Source: Dechloromonas denitrificans (GTDB taxonomy: Bacteria > Pseudomonadota > Gammaproteobacteria > Burkholderiales > Rhodocyclaceae). Taken from it: 64,000 nt of DNA. Shown one piece after another: positions 9,094 through 16,602 of the stretch. Position numbers and translations under genes: made by a program. Each line of letters begins with the position of its first letter. Position 1 is the stretch's first letter. Where the stretch lies: NCBI RefSeq assembly GCF_020510685.1, contig NZ_CP075185.1, positions 2,542,001 to 2,606,000 of the forward strand, in the 5' to 3' direction. The notes under the pieces were generated by a model, which saw only the letters and a program-made list of their open reading frames with translations, was not told where the DNA came from and did no database searches.

Positions 9094-9283
9094 TGTTCCC
9101 ATTTGTCACACCTACATTTTGGTCACAGACGGTCCCCTGATTGGCCCATTCTTCAGCGAAGAGGATGCCAAGGAGTGGGCTAAAAGTGCCGGCATGGCCT
9201 ACAAGAGGATAGAACGCCTCGAACACCAGAGCGGATTCCCCTATCTTTTTTCACCAGAAGCTCAAGAAACAACCAAAAGCTGA
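9086..9283 (+). CDS. Small protein of unknown function, coupled to integrase
   Basis: 65 residues beginning MSDVPICHTYILVTDGP. ATG 9086 is chosen because AGAAGGAG lies just upstream and the start overlaps the integrase stop, which implies translational coupling. A longer frame from 8939 would lie inside the integrase gene. There are no transmembrane segments or cysteine motifs. Position next to int would suit an excisionase or directionality factor, but the sequence (acidic, SEEDAKEWAKSAG) does not show the usual basic winged helix, so no function is assigned. Confidence 0.6.
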   Translation: MSDVPICHTYILVTDGPLIGPFFSEEDAKEWAKSAGMAYKRIERLEHQSGFPYLFSPEAQETTKS

Positions 9284-9345
9284 CGAGGGTCATCACAAGC
9301 TGTAAACAAAGGATGGTCCTGCAACTTCAAATGCATCCATCATTC

Positions 9346-11055
9346 TCAGCTGGACAAGGCGATCTTACCAAGGAGCGCTTCCGACAATGAAGCAGGAATA
9401 ACATCAACCTTCCTCAACCTCATTCCACGAACTCGACGCCCTGTTCGTTGATTCACAACTGTTACAAGTTCAACAAGACCGAGTTCCGCCAACTGTTCGC
9501 CGACCAAGTGACCAACTTGATGCGGAATGTTGAATAGCGCACGCAGATGGTAGTCAAGGCCATGGTCTTGGCCATTCTCTTGAAGGCTGTGAAGATTTTC
9601 TTTGCTGATTAGAAATGGAATTTCTCCAGCATGCACACCAAAAGGGGCTTTCTCTGAAGAGCAAACTGGACAGGCTTTGCTTGCGGCAAAAATTAATGCA
9701 GCAGGAAGAGTCGCATTGGGCACAGAAAATCCCTGGCGGCTAAAGGTCGTGTTGTCCCCACCTAAAATTTTGGTTCCTAAACTTGTGAGTTCGGACTCGA
9801 TTTCCGTATCAACTAATGAAGTGATGCGAGGGAGTGGAGCAGACCTTGTTAGTGTCGTTGCTCTAGGGCCAGCAACTGATGCGACTGAGCCTGAAGGCAG
9901 TGATGACGTTGCGTTCTCCAAAGCGTGAAGTATTGAGCGTCCTAGTGCCGTGGCAACCGGAGGGCAAACAGCATTACCTATTTGATTGTACTGAGAGAGA
10001 TTCTTCTCCCAACTCATTGTTGTTCGTCTACCCTTAAACTCATAGTTATCTGGGAAACCCATGATTCGCGCAGCTTCTCGGGCCGTCAGATTACGGTGTA
10101 ATTTTGGATGCAGGAATAATGATTGAAACGATGCAGGAATAGCCAAGGAGGGCTTGCTAGGGTCTAAACGGTAGTTATTAGACTTGAAAGGTTTTTTAAC
10201 GGCATCCCCGGTTATTTTTGCAATCTGCCCATGTTCTGATGGAACATCTTTAAGAGACTGTCCCGGTCCGATTACCTTGAAGCGTTCTATAAGACGGCTA
10301 GTATGTCTCATGGCAATGTGGTTTTTTACACCATCACTACCTTTGCGCATTTCCTTTTGGTAATCGTTCATGGGGGATGTTGCGTACGGAATTTGATCGT
10401 CAGTTCCCTCGCCTGCCTCAATTGGAGGTAAGTCTGACAAGGCCTCGCCGACTGTTACGTAGGGATGCAGATTGCCAAAGAGATCATGGTTTGAATTGGT
10501 ATTTACAACATGGGTAGGCTCAGGAAATTGAAAATAAACGCCCGGAGCCGTTGCGACTATGAAAGCCCTACGTCTTTGTTGAGGTGTTCCATAATCTGCA
10601 GCGTTCAAAACCTTGTATACAACTAAGTACCCAAGCCTTTCAAACTCACCTTTGATCACCTCTAAAACGCTGGTCGTCCCATCTGATTTGGTTAAGATGT
10701 TCGGTACGTTTTCGATAATGGCGATTTTTGGGCAAAGAATGCTCACCCAATGAAGAAACCAATGTGGAAGCTCATTCCTTGGGTCGTCTATACCAAATTG
10801 GCTCGCTCCAGCTACGGAGAAACCTTGGCAGGGAGGCCCCCCCACAATTACATCGACGCCAATAAACGAGCGAATAACTTCGTCATCAAATTCCCTTACA
10901 TCCCCTTCCAAAATTCGGCTTTCCGGGAAATTCGAGCGAAGGCTATCTGCGGCCCACGCATCTAGCTCAACCTCACCAACAGAGGAAAGACCAGCCTTTT
11001 TTAAACCTACAGAAAACCCACCGCATCCTGCAAATAAATCGAGAAACTTTGCCAT
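9346..11055 (-). CDS. DNA (cytosine-5-)-methyltransferase with C-terminal extension
   Basis: 569 residues. Motif I FLDLFAGCGGFSVGL (4-18), motif IV GGPPCQGFS with catalytic C76, motif VI ENV (115-117), motif VIII QRRR (160-163) and the late GNAVCPPVA motif are all present, so the enzyme should be active. A further 170 residues or so after the usual end contain a CxxC (ACPVCSS) and a region rich in VxxLVGEQLAELG. This may be an accessory target-recognition or partner-binding domain. It overlaps the restriction-enzyme gene by one base (TGATG). It protects island-bearing DNA from the neighbouring nuclease. Confidence 0.95.
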   Translation of the reverse strand: MAKFLDLFAGCGGFSVGLKKAGLSSVGEVELDAWAADSLRSNFPESRILEGDVREFDDEVIRSFIGVDVIVGGPPCQGFSVAGASQFGIDDPRNELPHWFLHWVSILCPKIAIIENVPNILTKSDGTTSVLEVIKGEFERLGYLVVYKVLNAADYGTPQQRRRAFIVATAPGVYFQFPEPTHVVNTNSNHDLFGNLHPYVTVGEALSDLPPIEAGEGTDDQIPYATSPMNDYQKEMRKGSDGVKNHIAMRHTSRLIERFKVIGPGQSLKDVPSEHGQIAKITGDAVKKPFKSNNYRLDPSKPSLAIPASFQSLFLHPKLHRNLTAREAARIMGFPDNYEFKGRRTTMSWEKNLSQYNQIGNAVCPPVATALGRSILHALENATSSLPSGSVASVAGPRATTLTRSAPLPRITSLVDTEIESELTSLGTKILGGDNTTFSRQGFSVPNATLPAALIFAASKACPVCSSEKAPFGVHAGEIPFLISKENLHSLQENGQDHGLDYHLRALFNIPHQVGHLVGEQLAELGLVELVTVVNQRTGRRVRGMRLRKVDVIPASLSEALLGKIALSS

Positions 11056-12053
11056 CAGAAGTAACCACGTTTGAGAACTTCTGATTCCGAAAGTGATACC
11101 TGTTCAGGGAAAGAACTGTTTAGTTTGTCTACAAGTCGTACGAATGCGTCCAAGCTCAGTGGGTTGTCATCAAGATGTTTCTCATAGGTCGCTGCATACG
11201 CTGCTCGACTTGAAGCTTCAGAGAAATTTGCTCTGACACCTGAGCCAAGCCGCTTGGCCTTCCGAAGAATGATTACTTCGTCAATCTCTGTCACTCGGGT
11301 GTCGATCGGAGGCATGTCCAGCCATTCGCACAACAGAACATAAACTGCATCGCCAACAGACCCCTTTAGCTCGCGTGCTGTTGCTGCTGCTTCTTGGAAC
11401 ATCGTCTTATCTAAATTCGTTTTTAACTCTGAAACAAAATAGGCAACGTTGAAACTCATGTCTAGACACGCGTCGAAGTCACCTTTAGAGCAGGCTTTCA
11501 GGAATAGCTTCCTACCAACTGTGAAATCTTGATTTTTTGTTTTTATGTAAATTCCACCCTCGTCAATCGGGGCATGTACGGGGCCAATAAACATACCGGC
11601 GTAACAGGATTGTGGCCCGACAGTAATGTTTTCAATGTTCCTTATTCCGGGCACAATTCGTTCGTCTACTAAATGGGGCAAAAACTCTTCGAGGATAGTG
11701 CTGTTTAACTTGAGCTGCCCTGCTTGTCGGTACAGAAAATCATTCTTTGATTTAAATACAAGATCAAAGTCCACCCACTTTTTGTACTGATTGGTTGCTT
11801 CGACCATGTCTTTAAGAAATTCAGCACCACTTGATTTCAGCTTGCTTAGGCCGTCCTTCCAAGCCGCATACCTCTCCAACGTTTCTTCAACTTTTGCATG
11901 GTCTTGTGGGGGAAGCTTAGGATTTCTAGCTAATGCCGAAAGTATTCCGCCATGCGGAGTTGGTCCCTTAATCATGCTATCGAGTGTCCTTATTTTTTGT
12001 GTGCTTGGCCATACAGATGAAGCATTTGTCATCCACTGTTTGGATGATCTCAA
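11055..12053 (-). CDS. Candidate type II restriction endonuclease (Bpu10I-like)
   Basis: 332 residues, immediately upstream of and coupled to the methyltransferase. The sequence recalls the Bpu10I restriction-enzyme family. A likely PD-(D/E)xK core is D198...E209-x-K211 within FVSELKTNLDKTMFQEA. The family call is from memory of the motif and the gene pairing, not from a search. Downstream text DTRVTEIDEVIILRKAKR fits the family's C-terminal part. The start at 12053 is uncertain; ATG 12032 is an alternative. Bpu10I itself cuts an asymmetric site with two subunits, whereas only one nuclease gene is present here. Confidence 0.7.
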   Translation of the reverse strand: MRSSKQWMTNASSVWPSTQKIRTLDSMIKGPTPHGGILSALARNPKLPPQDHAKVEETLERYAAWKDGLSKLKSSGAEFLKDMVEATNQYKKWVDFDLVFKSKNDFLYRQAGQLKLNSTILEEFLPHLVDERIVPGIRNIENITVGPQSCYAGMFIGPVHAPIDEGGIYIKTKNQDFTVGRKLFLKACSKGDFDACLDMSFNVAYFVSELKTNLDKTMFQEAAATARELKGSVGDAVYVLLCEWLDMPPIDTRVTEIDEVIILRKAKRLGSGVRANFSEASSRAAYAATYEKHLDDNPLSLDAFVRLVDKLNSSFPEQVSLSESEVLKRGYF

Positions 12054-12599
12054 GGCCTGTGGCGGCGCAACGTAACGGTGTCAGACGCCATTGTAAAATA
12101 GATACCCGATTGACTGCACAACAGAGAGTAAGGGCGTAACAATCCACTCTTGCTTATCTTTTTTTGAAAATTTCTGAGACCTCCTCTCGATACCGGACGG
12201 CCCCAGAACCCCCCGTAGCCCCCCCCCTCGAAGCCTCTCCGCTGGCAACCTGACCCGCCCCCGCAGGCAACAAAAAGGGCCGCGTAAGGCGACCCCGTAG
12301 GCTTCCGGCTGGCTGGGCTTACCGGCTCCACCACCACTCACGCTTCCCTGCCTTGATGAAGGTGCCGTCCTTGTGGAGTTCCAGAGCTACCGAGAAGCTG
12401 CCGATCTTGATTGAGTACATGCTGAGAGTCCGTGGTGAGTTGAAGTGTCGCCACAGTAGCCAGTATTTCCCCTTTATGTAACGGGTTTGCCGTAAGGCTT
12501 GCGCTGGTGGAAGGGTCTCCACTTTCGGATGCTAATCGACTACAATGCAACACATTAAACCTTCGTCTTTTGATGTTGCACTGAACCATGAGGCCAGCC
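12054..12599. other. Intergenic region between restriction gene and serine recombinase
   Basis: No convincing gene. A minus-strand frame at 12319-12522 could encode 67 residues, or 33 from ATG 12420 (MYSIKIGSFSVALELHKDG), but it lacks a good ribosome-binding site. The stretch 12190-12300 is rich in C runs. An inverted repeat at 12546-12580 is listed separately. Confidence 0.5.
12546..12580. repeat. Inverted repeat upstream of serine recombinase
   Basis: TGCAACA at 12546-12552 and TGTTGCA at 12574-12580 form a perfect 7 bp inverted repeat spanning 35 bp, ending 19 bases before the recombinase start. The size is right for a resolvase subsite or an autoregulatory operator. Only one copy was seen. 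Confidence 0.4.
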
Positions 12600-13262
12600 A
12601 TGCAAGGCAAATTCATCGCTTATTACCGAGTCTCGACAGCCAAGCAGGGACAGTCTGGCCTTGGACTTGAGGCGCAGCAGGAAGCTGTTCGCCAGTACCT
12701 CAATGGTGGCTCTTGGGAACTCGTCGGGGAGTACATCGAGGTTGAGACCGGCAAGGGATCGGATGCACTCGACAAACGCCCCCAGCTGAAAGCAGCACTG
12801 GCCCAATGCAAGAAAGCCAAGGCAAAGCTGTTGATCGCCAAACTTGACCGGCTGGCCCGTAATGTCCATTTCGTGTCCGGCCTGATGGAATCCAAGGTCA
12901 AGTTTGTCGCTATCGACATCCCAGAGGCCAACGACCTGACCATTCACATCATGGCGGCATTTGCTGAACATGAAGCCAAGCGAATCAGCGAACGCACCAA
13001 GGCTGCTCTGGCCGCTTCCAAGGCCCGTGGGACGAAGCTGGGGAGTGCTGGCCCCGCCAACCTCAAGCGGAACCTCGATGAGCGCAAGGAGCAAGCCACA
13101 GCATTTGCCGAGAAGCTGCGGTCTATCCTCGAAGGCTTCAAAGTGGCTGGCCTCACCCAAGTTCAGCAGGTCGAGAATCTGAATGAATTGGGCATCACCA
13201 CCCCGAGAGGCGGTCAGTGGTCAAGGATGCAATTGCAGAGGGTTATCCAGCGTCTGGCATAA
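12600..13262 (+). CDS. Small serine recombinase (resolvase/invertase family)
   Basis: 220 residues. The resolvase catalytic domain starts at once with IAYYRVSTAKQ, in which S12 is the nucleophile. LDRLARN and AEHEAKRISERTKAAL follow, and the C-terminal part (about 150-220) carries a helix-turn-helix-like stretch (LTQVQQVENLNELGITTPRG) typical of recombinase-family proteins. ATG 12600 has GAGG six bases upstream and is preferred over ATG 12588. It could act on a second site-specific event, such as multimer resolution of the excised island. A hairpin follows the stop. Confidence 0.9.
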   Translation: MQGKFIAYYRVSTAKQGQSGLGLEAQQEAVRQYLNGGSWELVGEYIEVETGKGSDALDKRPQLKAALAQCKKAKAKLLIAKLDRLARNVHFVSGLMESKVKFVAIDIPEANDLTIHIMAAFAEHEAKRISERTKAALAASKARGTKLGSAGPANLKRNLDERKEQATAFAEKLRSILEGFKVAGLTQVQQVENLNELGITTPRGGQWSRMQLQRVIQRLA

Positions 13263-13319
13263 GTGGCACCTCTAGGAATAGAGCCTACTCGATTCCATTA
13301 CACACCTTTTTTCGATCAG

Positions 13320-13339
13320 CGGGGGCGTTAGTGCCCCCG
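13320..13339 (+). terminator. GC-rich hairpin after the recombinase
   Basis: CGGGGGC (13320-13326) and GCCCCCG (13333-13339) form a 7 bp stem with a six-base loop. Only a weak T-rich tail (TTGTCATTCCT) follows, so termination may be partial. It separates the recombinase from the phage-like gene row. Confidence 0.5.
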
Positions 13340-13369
13340 TTGTCATTCCTACAGGAACACCCATGAACT

Positions 13370-13759
13370 ATGCGAACCACTAACAACAAAATCCCCAGCG
13401 TTGAATTCCGAATTGACCCGCTGGGACTTGATCGTTTCCGCTGGCTGAAGTCCTTCTTCTCTGCCCACGGAGAGAGTCCTTCTAATTCGGTCATCATCCG
13501 CCGCGCATTGGTGGTCTATCTTGAGCAAGTTGAGAAAACCATGAAGAGCGATGAAAAGATCAGCCTTGAATTGATGCGATTGAAGGCCCACACCGACGGA
13601 GATAAATCCCCCTGGACAACTTCGCCCCGTTTTGATGGCCGTCCCTTCTCCAAGGTATTGGCTGAACGCCGCAAGATAAGGAATGCGAAAGCAATTCATC
13701 ACGCCTTCGGAATAGTCCTTCCCGGCCTCCCTGCTGCCCCGGTGACAAACCATGAGTAA
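13370..13759 (+). CDS. Ribbon-helix-helix-like protein, unknown function
   Basis: 129 residues. The first 55 residues (SVEFRIDPLGLDRFRWL, then PSNSVIIRRALVVYLEQVE) fit a short strand followed by two helices, as in ribbon-helix-helix DNA-binding proteins. The C-terminal half is basic with no known motif. First gene of a plus-strand row of small phage-like genes; its end overlaps the next gene by 8 bases. A six-codon reading frame starting at ATG 13363 overlaps its start and has the better-placed AGGA, so translation may be reinitiated. A regulatory role is inference. Confidence 0.6.
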   Translation: MRTTNNKIPSVEFRIDPLGLDRFRWLKSFFSAHGESPSNSVIIRRALVVYLEQVEKTMKSDEKISLELMRLKAHTDGDKSPWTTSPRFDGRPFSKVLAERRKIRNAKAIHHAFGIVLPGLPAAPVTNHE

Positions 13760-14039
13760 TCAGACCACCGAGAAGGCAGAAGCCCCAAAGAAGGCCACCC
13801 GGGAACAATTGGAAGACCTCCACCGGGTTCTGTGTAAGGCCCTCATGGATTATTTGCTCGACACACCGGCAGACAAGCGCCGTGCTTCCATGATCGCTGA
13901 GATTCGCGCCTTCCTCCGTGACAACAACGTGACCAAGAGTCTGGGGGCAGCCAAGGATGTTGCCAAGTCCCTTGATGAATTGTCCGGGCTGGGTGTTCCT
14001 TTCCTCCCGACATTCCCCGGCAATGACTCGCTGAATTAA
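13752..14039 (+). CDS. Small phage-like protein, possibly terminase small subunit-like
   Basis: 95 residues, mostly helical after a charged N-terminus. The pattern LHRVLCKALMDYLL...MIAEIRAFLRDNN...AAKDVAKSLDEL recalls the small DNA-packaging (maturase A) proteins of T7-like phages in size and layout. The resemblance is weak and no search was possible. It overlaps the upstream gene by 8 bases, so the two are probably co-translated. No large terminase is present in the island, so if the call is right it would have to work with a helper phage. Confidence 0.5.
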   Translation: MSNQTTEKAEAPKKATREQLEDLHRVLCKALMDYLLDTPADKRRASMIAEIRAFLRDNNVTKSLGAAKDVAKSLDELSGLGVPFLPTFPGNDSLN

Positions 14040-14207
14040 CCCGGCGAACCGGCCTCGGGAGACTCCCCGGCAAGGCCACAGCGAAGCCATCCAAGGCACT
14101 CGCCAGCTTCACCAATACCAACCCAGCATGACCCGTCCTGATCCCTGTCTGAGAACTAGGGCGGGTCCTATTCAACCTCTCGGACAACAACCAAAGCAAC
14201 CAAATCC

Positions 14208-14423
14208 ATGAAAACACAATCTGAAATACTGGCTGATGTTCCTGATGCAACAGTCATCCGCCAATTCTCAATCAGGACGGAAGACTTCGAGCATTTCCGG
14301 GCTTGTCGTACCGCCTATGAAAAGCAGCTTGGCACCATCGTGACGAACTCTCAGGCGCTGTCACTGATCCTGACAGAACACCGGGAACGCTTCCCCCTTG
14401 ATGCCTCGGGGGCGAGTCAGTGA
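14208..14423 (+). CDS. Small protein with ribbon-helix-helix-like core
   Basis: 71 residues. VIRQFSIRTEDFEHFRACR followed by TNSQALSLILTEHRE matches the strand-helix-helix layout of Arc/MetJ-type proteins. It overlaps the following gene by four bases (GTGA), so it is likely co-translated with the DUF1376-like replication gene and may regulate it. Some 168 bases without a gene precede it. The function is not established. Confidence 0.55.
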   Translation: MKTQSEILADVPDATVIRQFSIRTEDFEHFRACRTAYEKQLGTIVTNSQALSLILTEHRERFPLDASGASQ

Positions 14424-14800
14424 CCGTCCGCAGGAAGTCTGACCGGTATCCTTGGTACAAGACGGATGCTGGGGTTTTGCTGAATGACATTGTGGGCCTG
14501 TCCCATTGCCATGTCGGCATTTACACCCGCCTAATGATTCTCTATTGGACATCCGGCAATCAGCTACCCAGCGACCCGCTGCAATTGAAGCGAAAGCTGA
14601 TGATTGCCACTCCCGAGGATGAAACGGTGCTTCAGGAATTACTCGCCGAGTTCTTCCCCGCTGGCAATCATGCGGGATTGGATCAGCAGCTGGCCGAGAA
14701 CATGGCACATAGTCAGATGCAGTCAGACAAGGCACGTAGCCGATTCAACAAATCTCCGGCGAAGTCACCGCAAGCAGCATCCTACGACGAGGATTTTTGA
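14420..14800 (+). CDS. DUF1376/YdaU-like phage replication protein, truncated by in-frame TGA
   Basis: 126 residues starting at GTG. The N-terminal 60 residues (YPWYKTDAGVLLNDIVGLSHCHVG split by known family spacing, then LMILYWTSGNQLP) match the DUF1376 domain found at the N-terminus of phage and prophage replication-initiation proteins such as YdaU. The frame stops at TGA 14798-14800. The same frame then stays open for another 55 codons to TGA 14966, and encodes the histidine-, methionine- and proline-rich tail typical of this family. So the gene is either truncated by a nonsense mutation, read through, or carries a sequence error. Confidence 0.75.
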   Translation: MTVRRKSDRYPWYKTDAGVLLNDIVGLSHCHVGIYTRLMILYWTSGNQLPSDPLQLKRKLMIATPEDETVLQELLAEFFPAGNHAGLDQQLAENMAHSQMQSDKARSRFNKSPAKSPQAASYDEDF

Positions 14801-14968
14801 TCTAGCGATGCCGGTGTTATGCCGCTGCATAGCCACTGCACTCCCGGTGCAATGCCGGTGCATACCAGTGGCACTGCCGGTGTAATGCTAAAGAGAAAGA
14901 GAGAAAGGAAACAAACAAATAGACCAAACCAGATAGAGACCATCCTTATTGGTGGCGACTATTGGTGA
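14801..14968 (+). other. In-frame continuation of the DUF1376-like gene after its stop
   Basis: 55 codons without a stop follow directly in the same frame as the gene ending at 14800. The encoded text contains repeated blocks such as GVMPLHSHC, GAMPVHTSG and GVMLKRKRERKQ, produced by imperfectly repeated DNA (GGTGCAATGCCGGTGCAT-like units at 14811-14888). Such repetitive tails are common after DUF1376 domains. After 14968 there is no gene until 15217. Confidence 0.6.
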
Positions 14969-15216
14969 TGTCTATTCCTTATCAGCCCCATACAGTGAAT
15001 CTGAAGGCCGTCGGGTAATCCTTGACATCGTCAGAGTCCGGTATGGGGTGATTTATTCCTGTTCTCGTCCATCTCCCTGCCGTCGGGTGTATTGGGCTTT
15101 CACTAAATCCATGGCACCCCGCCACTCCCCGTCAGAGCATCCCGCCTGACACCGTCTGAACCTCTATCGAGGCACTCAGGCAACCAATACCCATCAACCA
15201 TTAAGAAAGCAAAGTA

Positions 15217-15888
15217 ATGCCCCGATCCTTACGCAAGTTTAAGGAGGCCAACGCACGTCTATCGAAAGAGCTTTGTTCCATCCCCGGTTGCACCCGTAAC
15301 CGTCTGGGAGTGAATCAGTACTGCAATGCCCATTCAATCAAGTCGATTCGTTACGGCCACCCGCAAGGCCACACCATCCCCCGGGCGGAATACCAGAAGG
15401 AACTCAATGAAGTTCTTGAGATGTTCCAAGGCCACAAAGATCACCCCGGGTTGGTCTCAGTCCTCCGCTGGATTGATGACTGGATTGAGGTCGCCTCCAA
15501 CGGGGAAGCCCCGGCTGGTAACTACATTTTTGGTCGTATCCATGTGAAGCGGATTCAGGGCCGGGACATCTCAGCCCTCGACATCCTCGCTGAAGTTGCC
15601 GCTGTCTGGGTCTATGCCCAGCGTTTCCCCCAGAGCCTTCCTGATGACAACCGTCTGACCTACGCACTGGCCCGGAATGTTGCCCGACTCGCCACCTTCG
15701 AGAAGGCCAAGTACGGCATCACCAAGACCAAATCCACCAAGTACCCCACGGCTTTGGAGCTTCGAGGAGTCGGAGAACGTATCCGGCAAACCCTCGCGCT
15801 GTTCCTGATCAACGTCGTGAAGTCGCTGGAGGCCAAGGCAGAGAAAGCCAAGGACTTCAGAACCTCCCTATCTATCCCCTTTGAGTAA
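15217..15888 (+). CDS. Phage-like protein with N-terminal zinc-finger motif
   Basis: 223 residues. C20-x4-C25-x10-C36-x2-H39 (CSIPGCTRN...QYCNAH) followed by RYGHPQG is the zinc-binding pattern often found at the start of phage HNH-type and related proteins. The expected HNH catalytic residues are not visible in the remainder, which is helical and ends in a charged coiled stretch (VVKSLEAKAEKAKD). Weak ribosome-binding sequence AAGAAAG precedes the start. The role is unknown; DNA or RNA binding is plausible. Confidence 0.6.
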   Translation: MPRSLRKFKEANARLSKELCSIPGCTRNRLGVNQYCNAHSIKSIRYGHPQGHTIPRAEYQKELNEVLEMFQGHKDHPGLVSVLRWIDDWIEVASNGEAPAGNYIFGRIHVKRIQGRDISALDILAEVAAVWVYAQRFPQSLPDDNRLTYALARNVARLATFEKAKYGITKTKSTKYPTALELRGVGERIRQTLALFLINVVKSLEAKAEKAKDFRTSLSIPFE

Positions 15889-15893
15889 CCACC

Positions 15894-16100
15894 ATGAGCA
15901 TTGACCAAACCAGAACCAGCCAACAACGCATCAAGCACCGTGCTGACCGCCCCTCTGAAGTTCTCCACCCATCGGACATCAAGCGAATTGTTCAGGAGAT
16001 CAGGACGGGCGGCATTCATGCCATTCCCAATGCTGTCGCCAATCAATGGGGCATCCCCGTTGGCATGGCAAAGCAGCTGATCAAGCAACACACCCTCTAA
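15894..16100 (+). CDS. Small basic protein of unknown function
   Basis: 68 residues, 5 bases after the previous gene, so in the same transcription unit. The text HPSDIKRIVQEIRTGG and WGIPVGMAKQLIKQH is helical and basic, and could form a small DNA-binding domain. There are no cysteine or membrane motifs. Not recognised as any named family. Confidence 0.5.
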   Translation: MSIDQTRTSQQRIKHRADRPSEVLHPSDIKRIVQEIRTGGIHAIPNAVANQWGIPVGMAKQLIKQHTL

Positions 16101-16126
16101 TCCAAATCATTCCAAGGAAATAAATC

Positions 16127-16567
16127 ATGGCAACTTTGACCATTACTCCCGCCCAATCCTCCGCACTAGCAATCACCGGCCCCGGTGCTGACATCGTCCC
16201 GTTTTACTCATGGGATTTGAAAGCTCTTTTCAGTGCCGCTGCTGTGGCTGATGTCATCGAATCCCCGGTGTTCGATCTGAATGTGGTCTCCCCCAAGTGT
16301 GACCGTCTGGTAGCTCAGAAACTGGTCAATACCCCGGCAGCTGACACCTTGAAAATTCTGGTCTCACCGAATGGCACCCTTTGGTATTCGGCCCCGCTGT
16401 TCAACGGTGGTTCTGTCGGTGGCATCGCAAGCACCAACACCAGTGCGGCAGAAGTAGCTCTGACCGGTCTCCCATCCATGCGCTATGTGAAGGCCCAGCT
16501 GACCTTGGCATCTGCCATGTCTGCCCAGACTGCTGCCAGCCTCGCCCTGTCGTTCATGCGCGAATAA
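16127..16567 (+). CDS. Unknown phage-like protein, beta-rich
   Basis: 146 residues rich in Ala, Ser, Thr and Val, with no cysteine motif beyond one Cys and no membrane helix. Its composition and size recall minor virion or head-decoration proteins, but no specific family is recognised. It is preceded by the leader CCAAGGAAATAAATC immediately before ATG. A near-copy of this leader precedes the next gene, so the pair may be expressed at matched high levels like structural genes. Confidence 0.6.
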   Translation: MATLTITPAQSSALAITGPGADIVPFYSWDLKALFSAAAVADVIESPVFDLNVVSPKCDRLVAQKLVNTPAADTLKILVSPNGTLWYSAPLFNGGSVGGIASTNTSAAEVALTGLPSMRYVKAQLTLASAMSAQTAASLALSFMRE

Positions 16568-16602
16568 CCAACCCCCAACAATTCAATCCAAGAAAGTAAA
16601 TC

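Noticed and set aside
13363..13383. Six-codon frame overlapping the start of the gene at 13370, considered as a leader peptide
   Set aside because: It has the better-placed AGGA but is too short to support alone, and there is no attenuator structure. It is mentioned only within the gene entry.
14811..14888. Repeated GGTGCAATGCCGGTGCAT-like units, first taken as a possible CRISPR or iteron array
   Set aside because: The units are imperfect, not spaced by unique spacers, and translate in frame into the repetitive tail of the DUF1376-like gene. No CRISPR array or cas gene was found anywhere in the window.
14949..15149. Frame of 66 codons from TTG
   Set aside because: No ribosome-binding site, no coupling, and an unlikely composition. 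Treated as non-coding.
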